Source: Elusimicrobia bacterium RIFCSPLOWO2_01_FULL_54_10 (lineage in GTDB: Bacteria > Elusimicrobiota > Elusimicrobia > 2-02-FULL-39-32). Taken from it: a DNA stretch of 5,956 nucleotides. The translations under genes were made by a program, and so were the position numbers. The notes under the pieces were generated by a model that was given only the letters and a program-made list of their open reading frames with translations, was not told the origin of the DNA and did not search any database. Each line of letters begins with the position of its first letter. The first letter of the stretch is position 1. The stretch is from the NCBI GenBank assembly GCA_001799975.1, contig MGUQ01000084.1, forward strand, positions 10,264 to 16,219. The letters are read 5' to 3'. Positions 1 through 5,956 of the stretch are shown piece by piece.

Positions 1-1351
1 AGGGGTGTTTGTGCCCCAGATCTGCGGCTTGTCCCGCTGCATCAAGACCGACATCGATGCCTGCTGGAACGCGGTCAAGGCGGCCAAATATCCCCGCATT
101 CACACCTTCATTGCCACTTCTGACATCCACATTGAGCACAAATTCAAGTCCACCCGCGCCCAAATTTTGGACCGCGCCGTGGAAATGGTGAAATACGCCC
201 GCAAGTTCACGCCCAATGTCGAATTTTCGGCGGAAGACGCCGTGCGGTCCAATTTTGATTATCTGTGCCAGGTGGTGACCGCGGTGATTGACGCCGGCGC
301 TTCCACCGTCAACATTCCGGACACGGTGGGGTATTCGTTTCCCTATGAGTTCGGCGGTCTGATCAAAGGCCTCTTTGAGCGCGTTCCCAACATCAAGAAA
401 GCCGTCATTTCCGTGCACTGCCACAACGACTTGGGGCTGGCTGTCTCCAACAGCCTGGCCGCGGTTTTAAACGGCGCCCGGCAGGTGGAATGCACCGTCA
501 ACGGCCTGGGCGAGCGCGCCGGCAATGCTGCCATGGAAGAGGTCGTCATGACCCTGGCCACCCGAAAAGACTTATTCAAGGCGACCACCGGCATTCACAC
601 GCAGGAAATTTACCGCGCCAGCCGGCTGGTGAGCCAAATCACGGGCATGGTGGTGCAGCCCAACAAGGCCGTGGTGGGGGCCAACGCGTTTGCGCATTCT
701 TCCGGCATCCATCAGGACGGCATGCTCAAAAACCGCACCACTTATGAAATCATGAACCCGGGGGACGTGGGCATTGAAGAAAGCGCTCTGCTCCTGACCG
801 CGCGTTCGGGCAGGAACGGACTGAACAACCGTTTGAAGCATCTGGGATTTAACCTGACCGCAAAAGAACTGGACGCCATTTTCGACAGGTTTAAGACTCT
901 GGCGGACAAGAAAAAATATGTATTTGATGACGACCTGGTGGCGCTCCTCTCTGAAGGGAAAAGCGAGGTGCGGGAGACTTTTGTGCTGGAATATTTGAAC
1001 ATTTCTTCCGGCACGGGCACTATTCCCACGGCCACCGTCCGTCTGAAAAAAGGCGATAAGGTCTTCCAGGAAGCGGCCTGCGGCGACGGTCCGGTGGATG
1101 CCACCACCAAGGCCGTGGACAAAATCACCGGACTCAAGCCAAAGCTGGAAGATTATTCACTGCGCGCCATTTCCAGCGGCAAGGACGCGCTTGGGGAAGT
1201 GAGCGTGCGCGTGGAATTGGGTGGCCTTAAAATGACCGGCCGGGGAACTTCCACGGACATCATTGAAGCCAGCGCCAAAGCATATTTGTCTGCGGTCAAC
1301 CGCATCCTGGATTCGTCGTCCAGAAAAAAACCAATAGGAGGCACCGTTTGA
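1..1351 (+). CDS. leuA: 2-isopropylmalate synthase, 3' part (N-terminus outside window)
   Basis: Condenses acetyl-CoA with 2-oxoisovalerate to 2-isopropylmalate, the first committed step of leucine synthesis, in the cytoplasm. The frame is open at the left edge (first full codon at 2). The GTG at 5 is not the real start: the visible protein begins at the strand equivalent to about residue 68 of E. coli LeuA, so the DTTLRDG active-site motif is outside. Counting from the GTG, the metal-binding HCHND lies at residues 138-142 (His138, His140) and NGLGERAGN at 166-174. A linker follows, then the LeuA dimer/leucine-regulatory domain from about 322 to 440, so feedback inhibition by leucine is expected. 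The segment [10 protein letters not shown] resembles LTSRSGRAAV of E. coli LeuA rather than the common GKHSGRHA form, which places it in that subtype. The stop codon overlaps the next gene by 4 bases. Homocitrate or citramalate synthase is less likely given this full-length similarity. Confidence 0.95.
   Translation, partial: GVFVPQICGLSRCIKTDIDACWNAVKAAKYPRIHTFIATSDIHIEHKFKSTRAQILDRAVEMVKYARKFTPNVEFSAEDAVRSNFDYLCQVVTAVIDAGASTVNIPDTVGYSFPYEFGGLIKGLFERVPNIKKAVISVHCHNDLGLAVSNSLAAVLNGARQVECTVNGLGERAGNAAMEEVVMTLATRKDLFKATTGIHTQEIYRASRLVSQITGMVVQPNKAVVGANAFAHSSGIHQDGMLKNRTTYEIMNPGDVGIEESALLLTARSGRNGLNNRLKHLGFNLTAKELDAIFDRFKTLADKKKYVFDDDLVALLSEGKSEVRETFVLEYLNISSGTGTIPTATVRLKKGDKVFQEAACGDGPVDATTKAVDKITGLKPKLEDYSLRAISSGKDALGEVSVRVELGGLKMTGRGTSTDIIEASAKAYLSAVNRILDSSSRKKPIGGTV
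1336..1341 (+). promoter_or_regulatory. Shine-Dalgarno site for the barrel protein gene
   Basis: A perfect AGGAGG lies inside the end of leuA, 6 bases before the TTG at 1348. It decides the start of the next gene: the codon is TTG, not ATG, and it overlaps the leuA TGA as TTGA. The strong site probably compensates for the weak start codon, and the overlap suggests coupled translation. Confidence 0.85.
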
Positions 1352-2559
1352 ATAAACTTGCACGAAGGCTCGGAGTCATTTTTGCCTTGGTTGGCGCGCC
1401 AGTCCATGCCGTTGAAACGTCCTACGTGTTCAATGCCCGCCTGCTGGGCGGCCAGTATTTTTTTGAAAACCAGGAATCCGAGCTCACCGGAAACGCCGGG
1501 GTTCTGTTTGCTCCTGCGGTTGAAATCAACGACCGCTGGGTGATTCTGACGTCGCTGAACGCCTCCTGGCGGGGCACGAAAAGCGTTCAGGACCTGGTGG
1601 GCGGCGGAACGCTTTTTCAGCAAACGCAGGACCATTCTGCGAATGTGAAGGCGGTTTACAAGGCCGGAGAGGCCTGGCTGTTTAAAGGGGGTGGCGGCTA
1701 CAGGATTCAACTGCTGAAAGAAACCAAAAATGAATCCTGGGGAAAAGGTCTTTTCGATTTTGAAAAGCCGTCATTGAATTTTGAGATGGAAAGGATGTTT
1801 TCCAAAGAAACCGCCTTGCGCGCAGGCTACGACTATTTCTGGATTGATTTCAGAAATTACGCTTCGCTGGAATCTCAGCAGAGGAACCTGGGCCGCGAAA
1901 ATGTGGGCTCCAAAACATTGAATACCCAGAACCACTCGCCGTATTTGTCGTGGCGTTCGGCATTTGGGTTTGGCGATCAAAGCGCCAAATATGACTTCAC
2001 CTATTATTACACCTTCAGGAATTTCACTCAACAAAAAGTGGTTCTGGCGTCGGGAGACCTTTCCGCCGACGCCCGAAGGGACAAGAGCCAGATCGGATCC
2101 GCCAATCTCACTCTGCCGTTCCTCTTCACTGAAAAATTCAAGCTGCTTCAGGACTTCAAAGCGGGGGCCGGCGTCCTGACTTCAAACCAAAGCAACTATG
2201 ATGCAGGGAAAACGCGGTTCAACAGCAATTACTATGCGTACAAAGAGTTCAATGCGGGAACTCAAAGCAATTTTCTTCTGGGACCCAGGCCCTGGGTGGT
2301 CTCAGCGGGGTTTACCTATGCCCGCCGCAATTATGACGACCGCCCCGTTCAGAACACCGTGGGGGATTACGGCGCTGAGAAAATCCACTCCAACGACTAT
2401 TACGCCAGCGTGGGCGTGACCTACCCCGTGAACAAAAATTTCCGCGTGCAGGCTCTGGGCAATTTCGGATGGTCCCGCTCCAACATGAAATACGAGCAGA
2501 CCTATCAGTATAATTACGAAACCTTCACGTATCTCATGGGAGTCATCTACGACTACTGA
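1348..2559 (+). CDS. Outer-membrane β-barrel-like protein, family not recognised
   Basis: The protein has 403 residues. The N-terminus [17 protein letters not shown] has a basic n-region and a hydrophobic core, followed by VHA, a good Sec signal peptidase I site after residue 21. The mature part is rich in Tyr, Phe, Trp, Asn and Gly. It shows repeated amphipathic stretches with alternating hydrophobic residues, often separated by polar Asn/Asp/Ser/Gln-rich loops, and it ends in an aromatic residue (GVIYDY), the usual signature of BAM-inserted barrels. No other domain is visible, and I cannot name a family or a substrate; porin, transporter or structural roles are all open. TTG at 1348 is the only start that gives a complete signal peptide, and it has an AGGAGG site 6 bases upstream. 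It overlaps leuA by 4 bases, an odd neighbour for an envelope protein. Location in the outer membrane is inferred from composition and the C-terminal aromatic residue, not from homology. Confidence 0.85.
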   Translation: MNKLARRLGVIFALVGAPVHAVETSYVFNARLLGGQYFFENQESELTGNAGVLFAPAVEINDRWVILTSLNASWRGTKSVQDLVGGGTLFQQTQDHSANVKAVYKAGEAWLFKGGGGYRIQLLKETKNESWGKGLFDFEKPSLNFEMERMFSKETALRAGYDYFWIDFRNYASLESQQRNLGRENVGSKTLNTQNHSPYLSWRSAFGFGDQSAKYDFTYYYTFRNFTQQKVVLASGDLSADARRDKSQIGSANLTLPFLFTEKFKLLQDFKAGAGVLTSNQSNYDAGKTRFNSNYYAYKEFNAGTQSNFLLGPRPWVVSAGFTYARRNYDDRPVQNTVGDYGAEKIHSNDYYASVGVTYPVNKNFRVQALGNFGWSRSNMKYEQTYQYNYETFTYLMGVIYDY

Positions 2560-2560
2560 T

Positions 2561-2635
2561 CTTCAACGCCTTCAGCCCCTTCTTAACGCCAACCGCATCC
2601 TGGCTTCTACTCTCGACATTGATAAACTCCTTAAT
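2561..2635 (+). other. Probable N-terminal coding extension of the histidine kinase
   Basis: Read in the kinase frame, this stretch gives LQRLQPLLNANRILASTL and then DIDKLLN, running directly into VVLQLAAQVVEAETGS. A leading helix followed by S-T-L-D-x-D-x-L-L is the usual lead-in to GAF domains of sensor kinases, so this is very probably translated. The frame is open back to 2489 but contains no ATG, GTG or TTG before the GTG at 2636. The only near-standard codon is CTG at 2600, which has no Shine-Dalgarno site. One extra G after 2560 would create an ATG overlapping the upstream TGA (as TGATG), in frame with the kinase. Confidence 0.6.
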
Positions 2636-4114
2636 GTGGTTCTCCAGCTTGCCGCGCAGGTGGTGGAGGCAGAAACGGGCTCCCTGCTCCTGCTTGACGA
2701 AAAAAGCAATGAGCTTGTGTTCGACATCGCGCTTGGAGACGCAGGCAAAGAGCTTAAAACCATCCGCCTGAAAATGGGGGAAGGCATTGCCGGCTGGGTA
2801 GCCAAGGAAAACAAGCCGCTGATCGTGAACGACCCCAATAAAGACCCGCGCTGGACCAAGCGGGGGGACCAAAAGACCAAGTTTGTGACGCGCTCCATTT
2901 TGTGCGTGCCCATGAATTATCAGAAAAAGCTCATGGGCGTGGTGCAGGCCATCAACCGCAAAGGGGAAAAAGGATTTTCCGAGGACGACCGGGCGCTTTT
3001 GGAAGCCTTCGCCTCCCAAGCCGCCGTGGCCATTCAAAACGCGCGGCTCTTCTCCTCTGTCCGAGAGGAGAAGGAAAAAGTGGAAACCATTTTTTCCCAA
3101 ATGACGGAGGGCGCGGCGTTTTGCAATGAGGACGGACAGCTGCTGCTTGCCAACCCTGCGGCCCTGCACTTGCTGGGGCTCCCTGAAAAAGATTATTCCG
3201 GAACCAGCCTGTGGAAAACCCTTCAAAAAATGGAATGCACGCCTCCGCCGGATATGCTGAAGACGGTTAAAGATTCACAGGTTTCGTTTGAGGCTGTGCG
3301 CAAGGAAGGGAAAACCCTGGTGGTCTCCGGGATGATCAAAAAAATCAGCTCCGACCGGGGAGGGAGGATCGGGCACCTGGTGGTGATGCGCGATGTGACC
3401 GCGGAGAAAAAGGAAGAAAAGATCAAGCGGGATTTTCTTTCTCTCATGTCTCACAAGCTTAAAACTCCCCTGGTGGCCATCACGGGATACACCCCGATGC
3501 TTCTGGAAGAGGAAGAAGTCCTCAAGGCCCAGCCTTTTTTCAGGAAAGCGATCACCGCGATACACGAACAAGGCATGCATCTGAAACAGCTCGTGGAAAA
3601 ACTTATTTCCTTCTCGATGGTGGAAGCCCAGGACTTAAAAGTCGAAACCAAGCCCTATGAAGTCACTCGTCTTCTGGAAGACATTTTGACCTCCATGACC
3701 ACCTATATCGGCGACGAGAAGGCCAGGGTGATCCTGGGCCCTTCCATCAAAACCCTTCCGCCCATTCTGGTGGATTACGACAAGTTCAAGGAGGTGATGA
3801 AAGGCCTCATTGAAAACGGCGTCAAGTTCAACCGCAATGAGGCCAAGGAAGTGGTGGTTTCGGGACGGCACGAAGCCAGCCGCATTTTCCTTTCCGTCAA
3901 AGACAACGGCCCGGGGATCCCGGGCGAAGAACTGGACAAGATTTTTCAGAAATTTTATCAGGTGGAAGAATCCTTTACCGGCCAGGTGGAAGGCGCGGGC
4001 CTGGGGCTGGCCCTGGTGAAGCGCATGGTGGAAATGCACGGCGGAGCCGTAAAAGTGATCTCTGCGCTGGGCAAAGGCAGCACCTTCACGGTGGATTTCC
4101 CGGCCAAGGCCTGA
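2636..4114 (+). CDS. Cytoplasmic GAF-PAS sensor histidine kinase
   Basis: A sensor kinase of 492 residues from the GTG, autophosphorylating on His and expected to pass phosphate to a response regulator that is not in this window. The domains in order are GAF (about 1-137), a short charged helical linker (VREEKEKVE), PAS (about 146-255, with CNEDGQLLLANPAALHLLGL), HisKA (about 262-332) and HATPase_c (about 370-490). The H-box is FLSLMSHKLKTPL with phospho-acceptor His273; the N-box is LIENGVKF with Asn394; the G1 box is DNGPGIP from Asp423; the F-box is IFQKFYQ; and the G2 box is GAGLGLAL from Gly453. There is no membrane segment, so sensing is intracellular. The ligand cannot be told from sequence. 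The residue after His is Lys instead of the usual Glu/Asp. The GTG at 2636 is the first standard start but has no Shine-Dalgarno site and cuts off the first GAF helix; the true start is probably near 2559. The stop directly abuts the tldD ATG. Confidence 0.93.
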   Translation: MVLQLAAQVVEAETGSLLLLDEKSNELVFDIALGDAGKELKTIRLKMGEGIAGWVAKENKPLIVNDPNKDPRWTKRGDQKTKFVTRSILCVPMNYQKKLMGVVQAINRKGEKGFSEDDRALLEAFASQAAVAIQNARLFSSVREEKEKVETIFSQMTEGAAFCNEDGQLLLANPAALHLLGLPEKDYSGTSLWKTLQKMECTPPPDMLKTVKDSQVSFEAVRKEGKTLVVSGMIKKISSDRGGRIGHLVVMRDVTAEKKEEKIKRDFLSLMSHKLKTPLVAITGYTPMLLEEEEVLKAQPFFRKAITAIHEQGMHLKQLVEKLISFSMVEAQDLKVETKPYEVTRLLEDILTSMTTYIGDEKARVILGPSIKTLPPILVDYDKFKEVMKGLIENGVKFNRNEAKEVVVSGRHEASRIFLSVKDNGPGIPGEELDKIFQKFYQVEESFTGQVEGAGLGLALVKRMVEMHGGAVKVISALGKGSTFTVDFPAKA

Positions 4115-5500
4115 ATGGAAATGAACTGGAGCCCCTTTTTGCCGCTGATGGTGCATGGAGAATATTCTGAGATTTACGCCGAAGAATCTCACGGCCGGGT
4201 GGTGAGCTTTGAGGACGGCAAAGTGGACGAAGTTGAAAGCGGGGAATCCTCCGGCATCGCGCTGCGCTTTCTTCAGGGGGAAGAAACCCGCTTTGGCCAT
4301 GCGGACGGGCTGGATGCTGGCGATGTCGTAAGTCTGGCCAAAAGCCTGGCCGCAGGGCTTCCCCGGCGGGCTGCGGCAGCGAAGCCTCCGCCGGCCAAAT
4401 TGGTGCGCCATGCTGTTCTCAAAGATCCGTTCCCCATCTCCCTGGACGAAAAAGTCCGGCTTCTGGCGGAGGCGGACCGCGCCGTGCGGCGCGTGGCGGA
4501 GGGCGGGCTGATCCGCCAGGTTTCGCTCACTTACGGCGAGAGGTACAAGAAAATTTCTTTGCTCTCCGTGGACGCTCAAACCGGGGCGGTTTCCTCGGTG
4601 GAAGAGCGGGTGTATTCTGTTTTTTCCGCCACGGTGGTGGCCGAAGAGAACGGAATTTTGCAGACCGCCACGGAAGTGATGGGAGCGTTAGCAGGCTTTG
4701 AAATGATGGAGAAGCACCCGCCCGCGGAAATCGCCGCGGCCGCAGCCCGCCGCGCGATTCAAAAATTGCGCTCTCCCCACGCTCCAACGGGGGAAATGCC
4801 GGTGATCCTGGAATCGCAGGCCGGAGGCACCATGATCCATGAAGCCATCGGCCATTCGTTGGAGGCCGACGGGATCCAGAAGGGCATTTCGCCCGTTTAT
4901 CAGGGGCGCCTGGGTGCCGTTGTAGCCAACGAAAAAATCACCGTCTATGACGATCCCACTCTGGCCGGGCACCGGGGGTCGTTTGTTTATGATGACGAAG
5001 GCACAAAGTCGGAACGCACCGTGCTGGTGGACAAAGGCGTTTTAAAAACCTATCTTTATGACCGGTTGACTGCACGCAAGGACGGCCGGCCCTCCAACGG
5101 CCACGGGCGCAGGGAATCGTATGCGCACAAGCCCATTCCGCGCATGTCGAATACTTTCATCGCTCCCGGTCCGGATGACGCCAAAAAAATCGTGGCTTCC
5201 GTGCAGAACGGCCTCCTGGTGACTCGCATGGGCGGCGGCCAAGTCAACCCTGTAACGGGGGACTTTGTATTTGAAGTGGAGGAAGGATTTCTTCTTGAGA
5301 ACGGGAAAGTGAAACACATGGTGCGGGGGGCATCCCTCTTGGGCAACGGTCCGCAAGTTTTGAGCTCCATTGATTTAGTGGGAAGCGACATGGGCTGGGG
5401 CGTGGGCACTTGCGGCAAGGGCGGGCAAGGGGTGCCCGTTTCCGACGGCCAGCCGACGCTGCGCATCCCGAAACTTTTAATCGGAGGCACATCGAACTAG
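4115..5500 (+). CDS. tldD: TldD-family zinc metalloprotease
   Basis: The protein has 461 residues, close to the usual length for TldD (about 480). TldD/TldE (PmbA) proteases degrade unfolded peptides in the cytoplasm; in E. coli the pair removes the microcin B17 leader and degrades the antitoxin CcdA. The N-terminal domain carries RVVSFEDGKVDEVESGESSG, the family's strand pattern. The catalytic part has HEAIGHSLEAD with the HExxxH motif (His242, Glu243, His247), and GTCGKGGQGVPVSDGQP with Cys433 as the expected third metal ligand. Since TldE lacks the HExxxH motif, this is the catalytic TldD-type subunit. The ATG at 4115 follows the kinase TGA with no gap and has only a weak AAGG 5 bases upstream, so translation probably depends on coupling; the second Met (residue 3) is a possible alternative start. 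No tldE gene lies on either side here, so the partner is elsewhere or the protein works as a homodimer. Confidence 0.93.
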   Translation: MEMNWSPFLPLMVHGEYSEIYAEESHGRVVSFEDGKVDEVESGESSGIALRFLQGEETRFGHADGLDAGDVVSLAKSLAAGLPRRAAAAKPPPAKLVRHAVLKDPFPISLDEKVRLLAEADRAVRRVAEGGLIRQVSLTYGERYKKISLLSVDAQTGAVSSVEERVYSVFSATVVAEENGILQTATEVMGALAGFEMMEKHPPAEIAAAAARRAIQKLRSPHAPTGEMPVILESQAGGTMIHEAIGHSLEADGIQKGISPVYQGRLGAVVANEKITVYDDPTLAGHRGSFVYDDEGTKSERTVLVDKGVLKTYLYDRLTARKDGRPSNGHGRRESYAHKPIPRMSNTFIAPGPDDAKKIVASVQNGLLVTRMGGGQVNPVTGDFVFEVEEGFLLENGKVKHMVRGASLLGNGPQVLSSIDLVGSDMGWGVGTCGKGGQGVPVSDGQPTLRIPKLLIGGTSN

Positions 5501-5504
5501 GAGG
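5499..5504 (+). promoter_or_regulatory. Shine-Dalgarno site for the exported cyclophilin
   Basis: AGGAGG begins inside the tldD TAG stop codon. Two in-frame ATGs follow. The one at 5508 is only 3 bases away, too close for normal initiation. The one at 5514 is 9 bases away, within the working range, and is therefore preferred. Confidence 0.75.
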
Positions 5505-5513
5505 TCAATGAGG

Positions 5514-5956
5514 ATGAGATCAGGCAAAGCGGTATTGACGGGAATCTTGGCGTTGAGTCTGGCTGCTGGCATCGGTTCCATAGCCGGCGCGGAGGATGTA
5601 AAGGCCGAAAAGAAAAAGGCGGTAAAAAAGGAGAAAGGCATGAGCGCAGTCATTGAAACATCGATGGGAAAAGTTGTCATAAAACTCTATCCGGAGAAAA
5701 CCCCGGAAACGGTGGCCAATTTTGTGGGTCTTGCGGAAGGGACCAAAGAATGGACGGATCCCGCCACGGGCTCCAAGGTCAAAAAGAAATTTTATGATGG
5801 GCTCGGGTTTCACCGCGTCATCCCCAACTTCATGATCCAGGGCGGCTGCCCTCTGGGCAACGGCACGGGCGGCCCCGGCTTCAGGTTCAAAGATGAAATC
5901 GTGAGCGGCGGGCTCACTTTTGACAAGCCCGGCCTGCTGGCCATGGCCAACTCTGG
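5514..5956 (+). CDS. Exported cyclophilin-type peptidyl-prolyl isomerase, 5' part
   Basis: Catalyses cis-trans isomerisation of X-Pro bonds and helps proteins fold. The gene runs off the right edge; 147 complete codons are visible. The N-terminus MRSGKAVLTGILALSLAAG, continuing IGSIAGA, is a Sec signal peptide with likely cleavage after AGA. A Lys/Glu-rich linker (about residues 31-42) follows, then the cyclophilin domain from Met43: VIETSMGKVVIKLYPEKTPE, then NFVGLAEG, the active-site GFHRVIPNFMIQGG with catalytic Arg101, GNGTGGPGFRFKDE, and AMANSG at the edge. This matches the bacterial PpiA/PpiB type. The signal peptide implies a periplasmic or surface site; no lipobox Cys is present, so a lipoprotein is unlikely. 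The start at 5514 was chosen over the in-frame ATG at 5508 by Shine-Dalgarno spacing. An internal ATG at 5640 with its own ribosome-binding site could yield a form without the signal. It sits 13 bases after tldD, in the same apparent operon. Confidence 0.93.
   Translation, partial: MRSGKAVLTGILALSLAAGIGSIAGAEDVKAEKKKAVKKEKGMSAVIETSMGKVVIKLYPEKTPETVANFVGLAEGTKEWTDPATGSKVKKKFYDGLGFHRVIPNFMIQGGCPLGNGTGGPGFRFKDEIVSGGLTFDKPGLLAMANS
5628..5642 (+). promoter_or_regulatory. Possible internal ribosome-binding site and start for a cytosolic cyclophilin form
   Basis: AAGGAG at 5628-5633 is followed, after a 6-base spacer, by an in-frame ATG at 5640. This is exactly the junction between the Lys-rich linker and the cyclophilin fold, where a cytosolic PpiB-type protein would begin. 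AAG-GAG also simply encodes Lys-Glu in a Lys/Glu-rich linker, so chance is a real alternative. Confidence 0.4.

Noticed and set aside
5..7. GTG as the true leuA start
   Set aside because: The preceding frame is open to the window edge, and the family needs about 65 more N-terminal residues, including the DTTLRDG motif.
3909..3925. GC-rich near-palindrome containing CCCGGG twice around GAT
   Set aside because: It encodes the GPGIPG part of the kinase G1 box, so amino-acid constraint explains it; its position inside a gene and the lack of a following T-run argue against a terminator.
3635..4579. Long antisense open frame (about 314 codons) across the kinase-tldD junction
   Set aside because: It is opposite two genes with clear conserved motifs, its translation is rich in His, Phe, Arg and Gln with no recognisable domain, and it looks like a shadow of GC-biased codon use.
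4731..4755. Low-complexity GCC/GCG-rich tract
   Set aside because: It encodes an Ala/Arg-rich helix in TldD in frame, with no repeat unit or sign of expansion.
5508..5510. Upstream ATG as cyclophilin start
   Set aside because: It is in frame, but only 3 bases from the AGGAGG; the ATG at 5514 has 9-base spacing and gives a more typical signal peptide. It remains possible.
5624..5630. A AAA AAG slippery heptamer in the correct phase for -1 frameshifting in the cyclophilin linker
   Set aside because: The -1 frame ends after eight codons, no downstream hairpin is evident, and AAA/AAG runs are expected in a Lys-rich linker. The short product would have no clear role.

Overview
The window looks like bacterial chromosomal DNA of moderate-to-high GC from an organism with an outer membrane. 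The evidence is a Sec signal peptide on a protein with β-barrel character, an exported cyclophilin, and Shine-Dalgarno sites matching AGGAGG. I cannot place the organism firmly. The gene mix would fit a deep-branching Gram-negative lineage (Omnitrophota-like, for example), but that is a guess. No RNA gene, mobile element, CRISPR array, or terminator-like hairpin was seen.

All five genes lie on the + strand and are packed end to end, so they were probably read as one transcript whose promoter lies left of the window. (1) Positions 1-1351 hold the 3' part of leuA, 2-isopropylmalate synthase of the E. coli-like type with its leucine-binding regulatory domain; about 65 N-terminal residues lie outside. 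(2) Positions 1348-2559 encode a signal-peptide-bearing outer-membrane β-barrel-like protein. It starts at TTG inside the leuA stop (4-base overlap) behind a perfect AGGAGG. (3) Positions 2636-4114 encode a soluble GAF-PAS-HisKA-HATPase sensor histidine kinase. Its coding sequence visibly continues upstream to about 2561, where no standard start codon exists. (4) Positions 4115-5500 encode a TldD-family metalloprotease, abutting the kinase stop codon, with HExxxH and the C-terminal Cys ligand intact and no TldE partner in view. (5) From 5514 to the window edge runs an exported cyclophilin-type peptidyl-prolyl isomerase, with its Shine-Dalgarno site overlapping the tldD stop.

Functionally the run mixes leucine biosynthesis with envelope and protein-quality-control functions. 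The barrel protein, the TldD protease and the exported prolyl isomerase could form a loose envelope/proteostasis group, with the kinase as a sensor, but nothing in the sequence proves that they cooperate. The points most worth checking are the missing kinase start, which one inserted base would restore as a TGATG overlap; the Lys in place of the acidic residue next to the phospho-acceptor His; and a well-spaced internal ribosome-binding site and ATG that could give a second, cytosolic form of the cyclophilin.

The only stretch without an assigned gene is 2560-2635, and it is itself probably coding.
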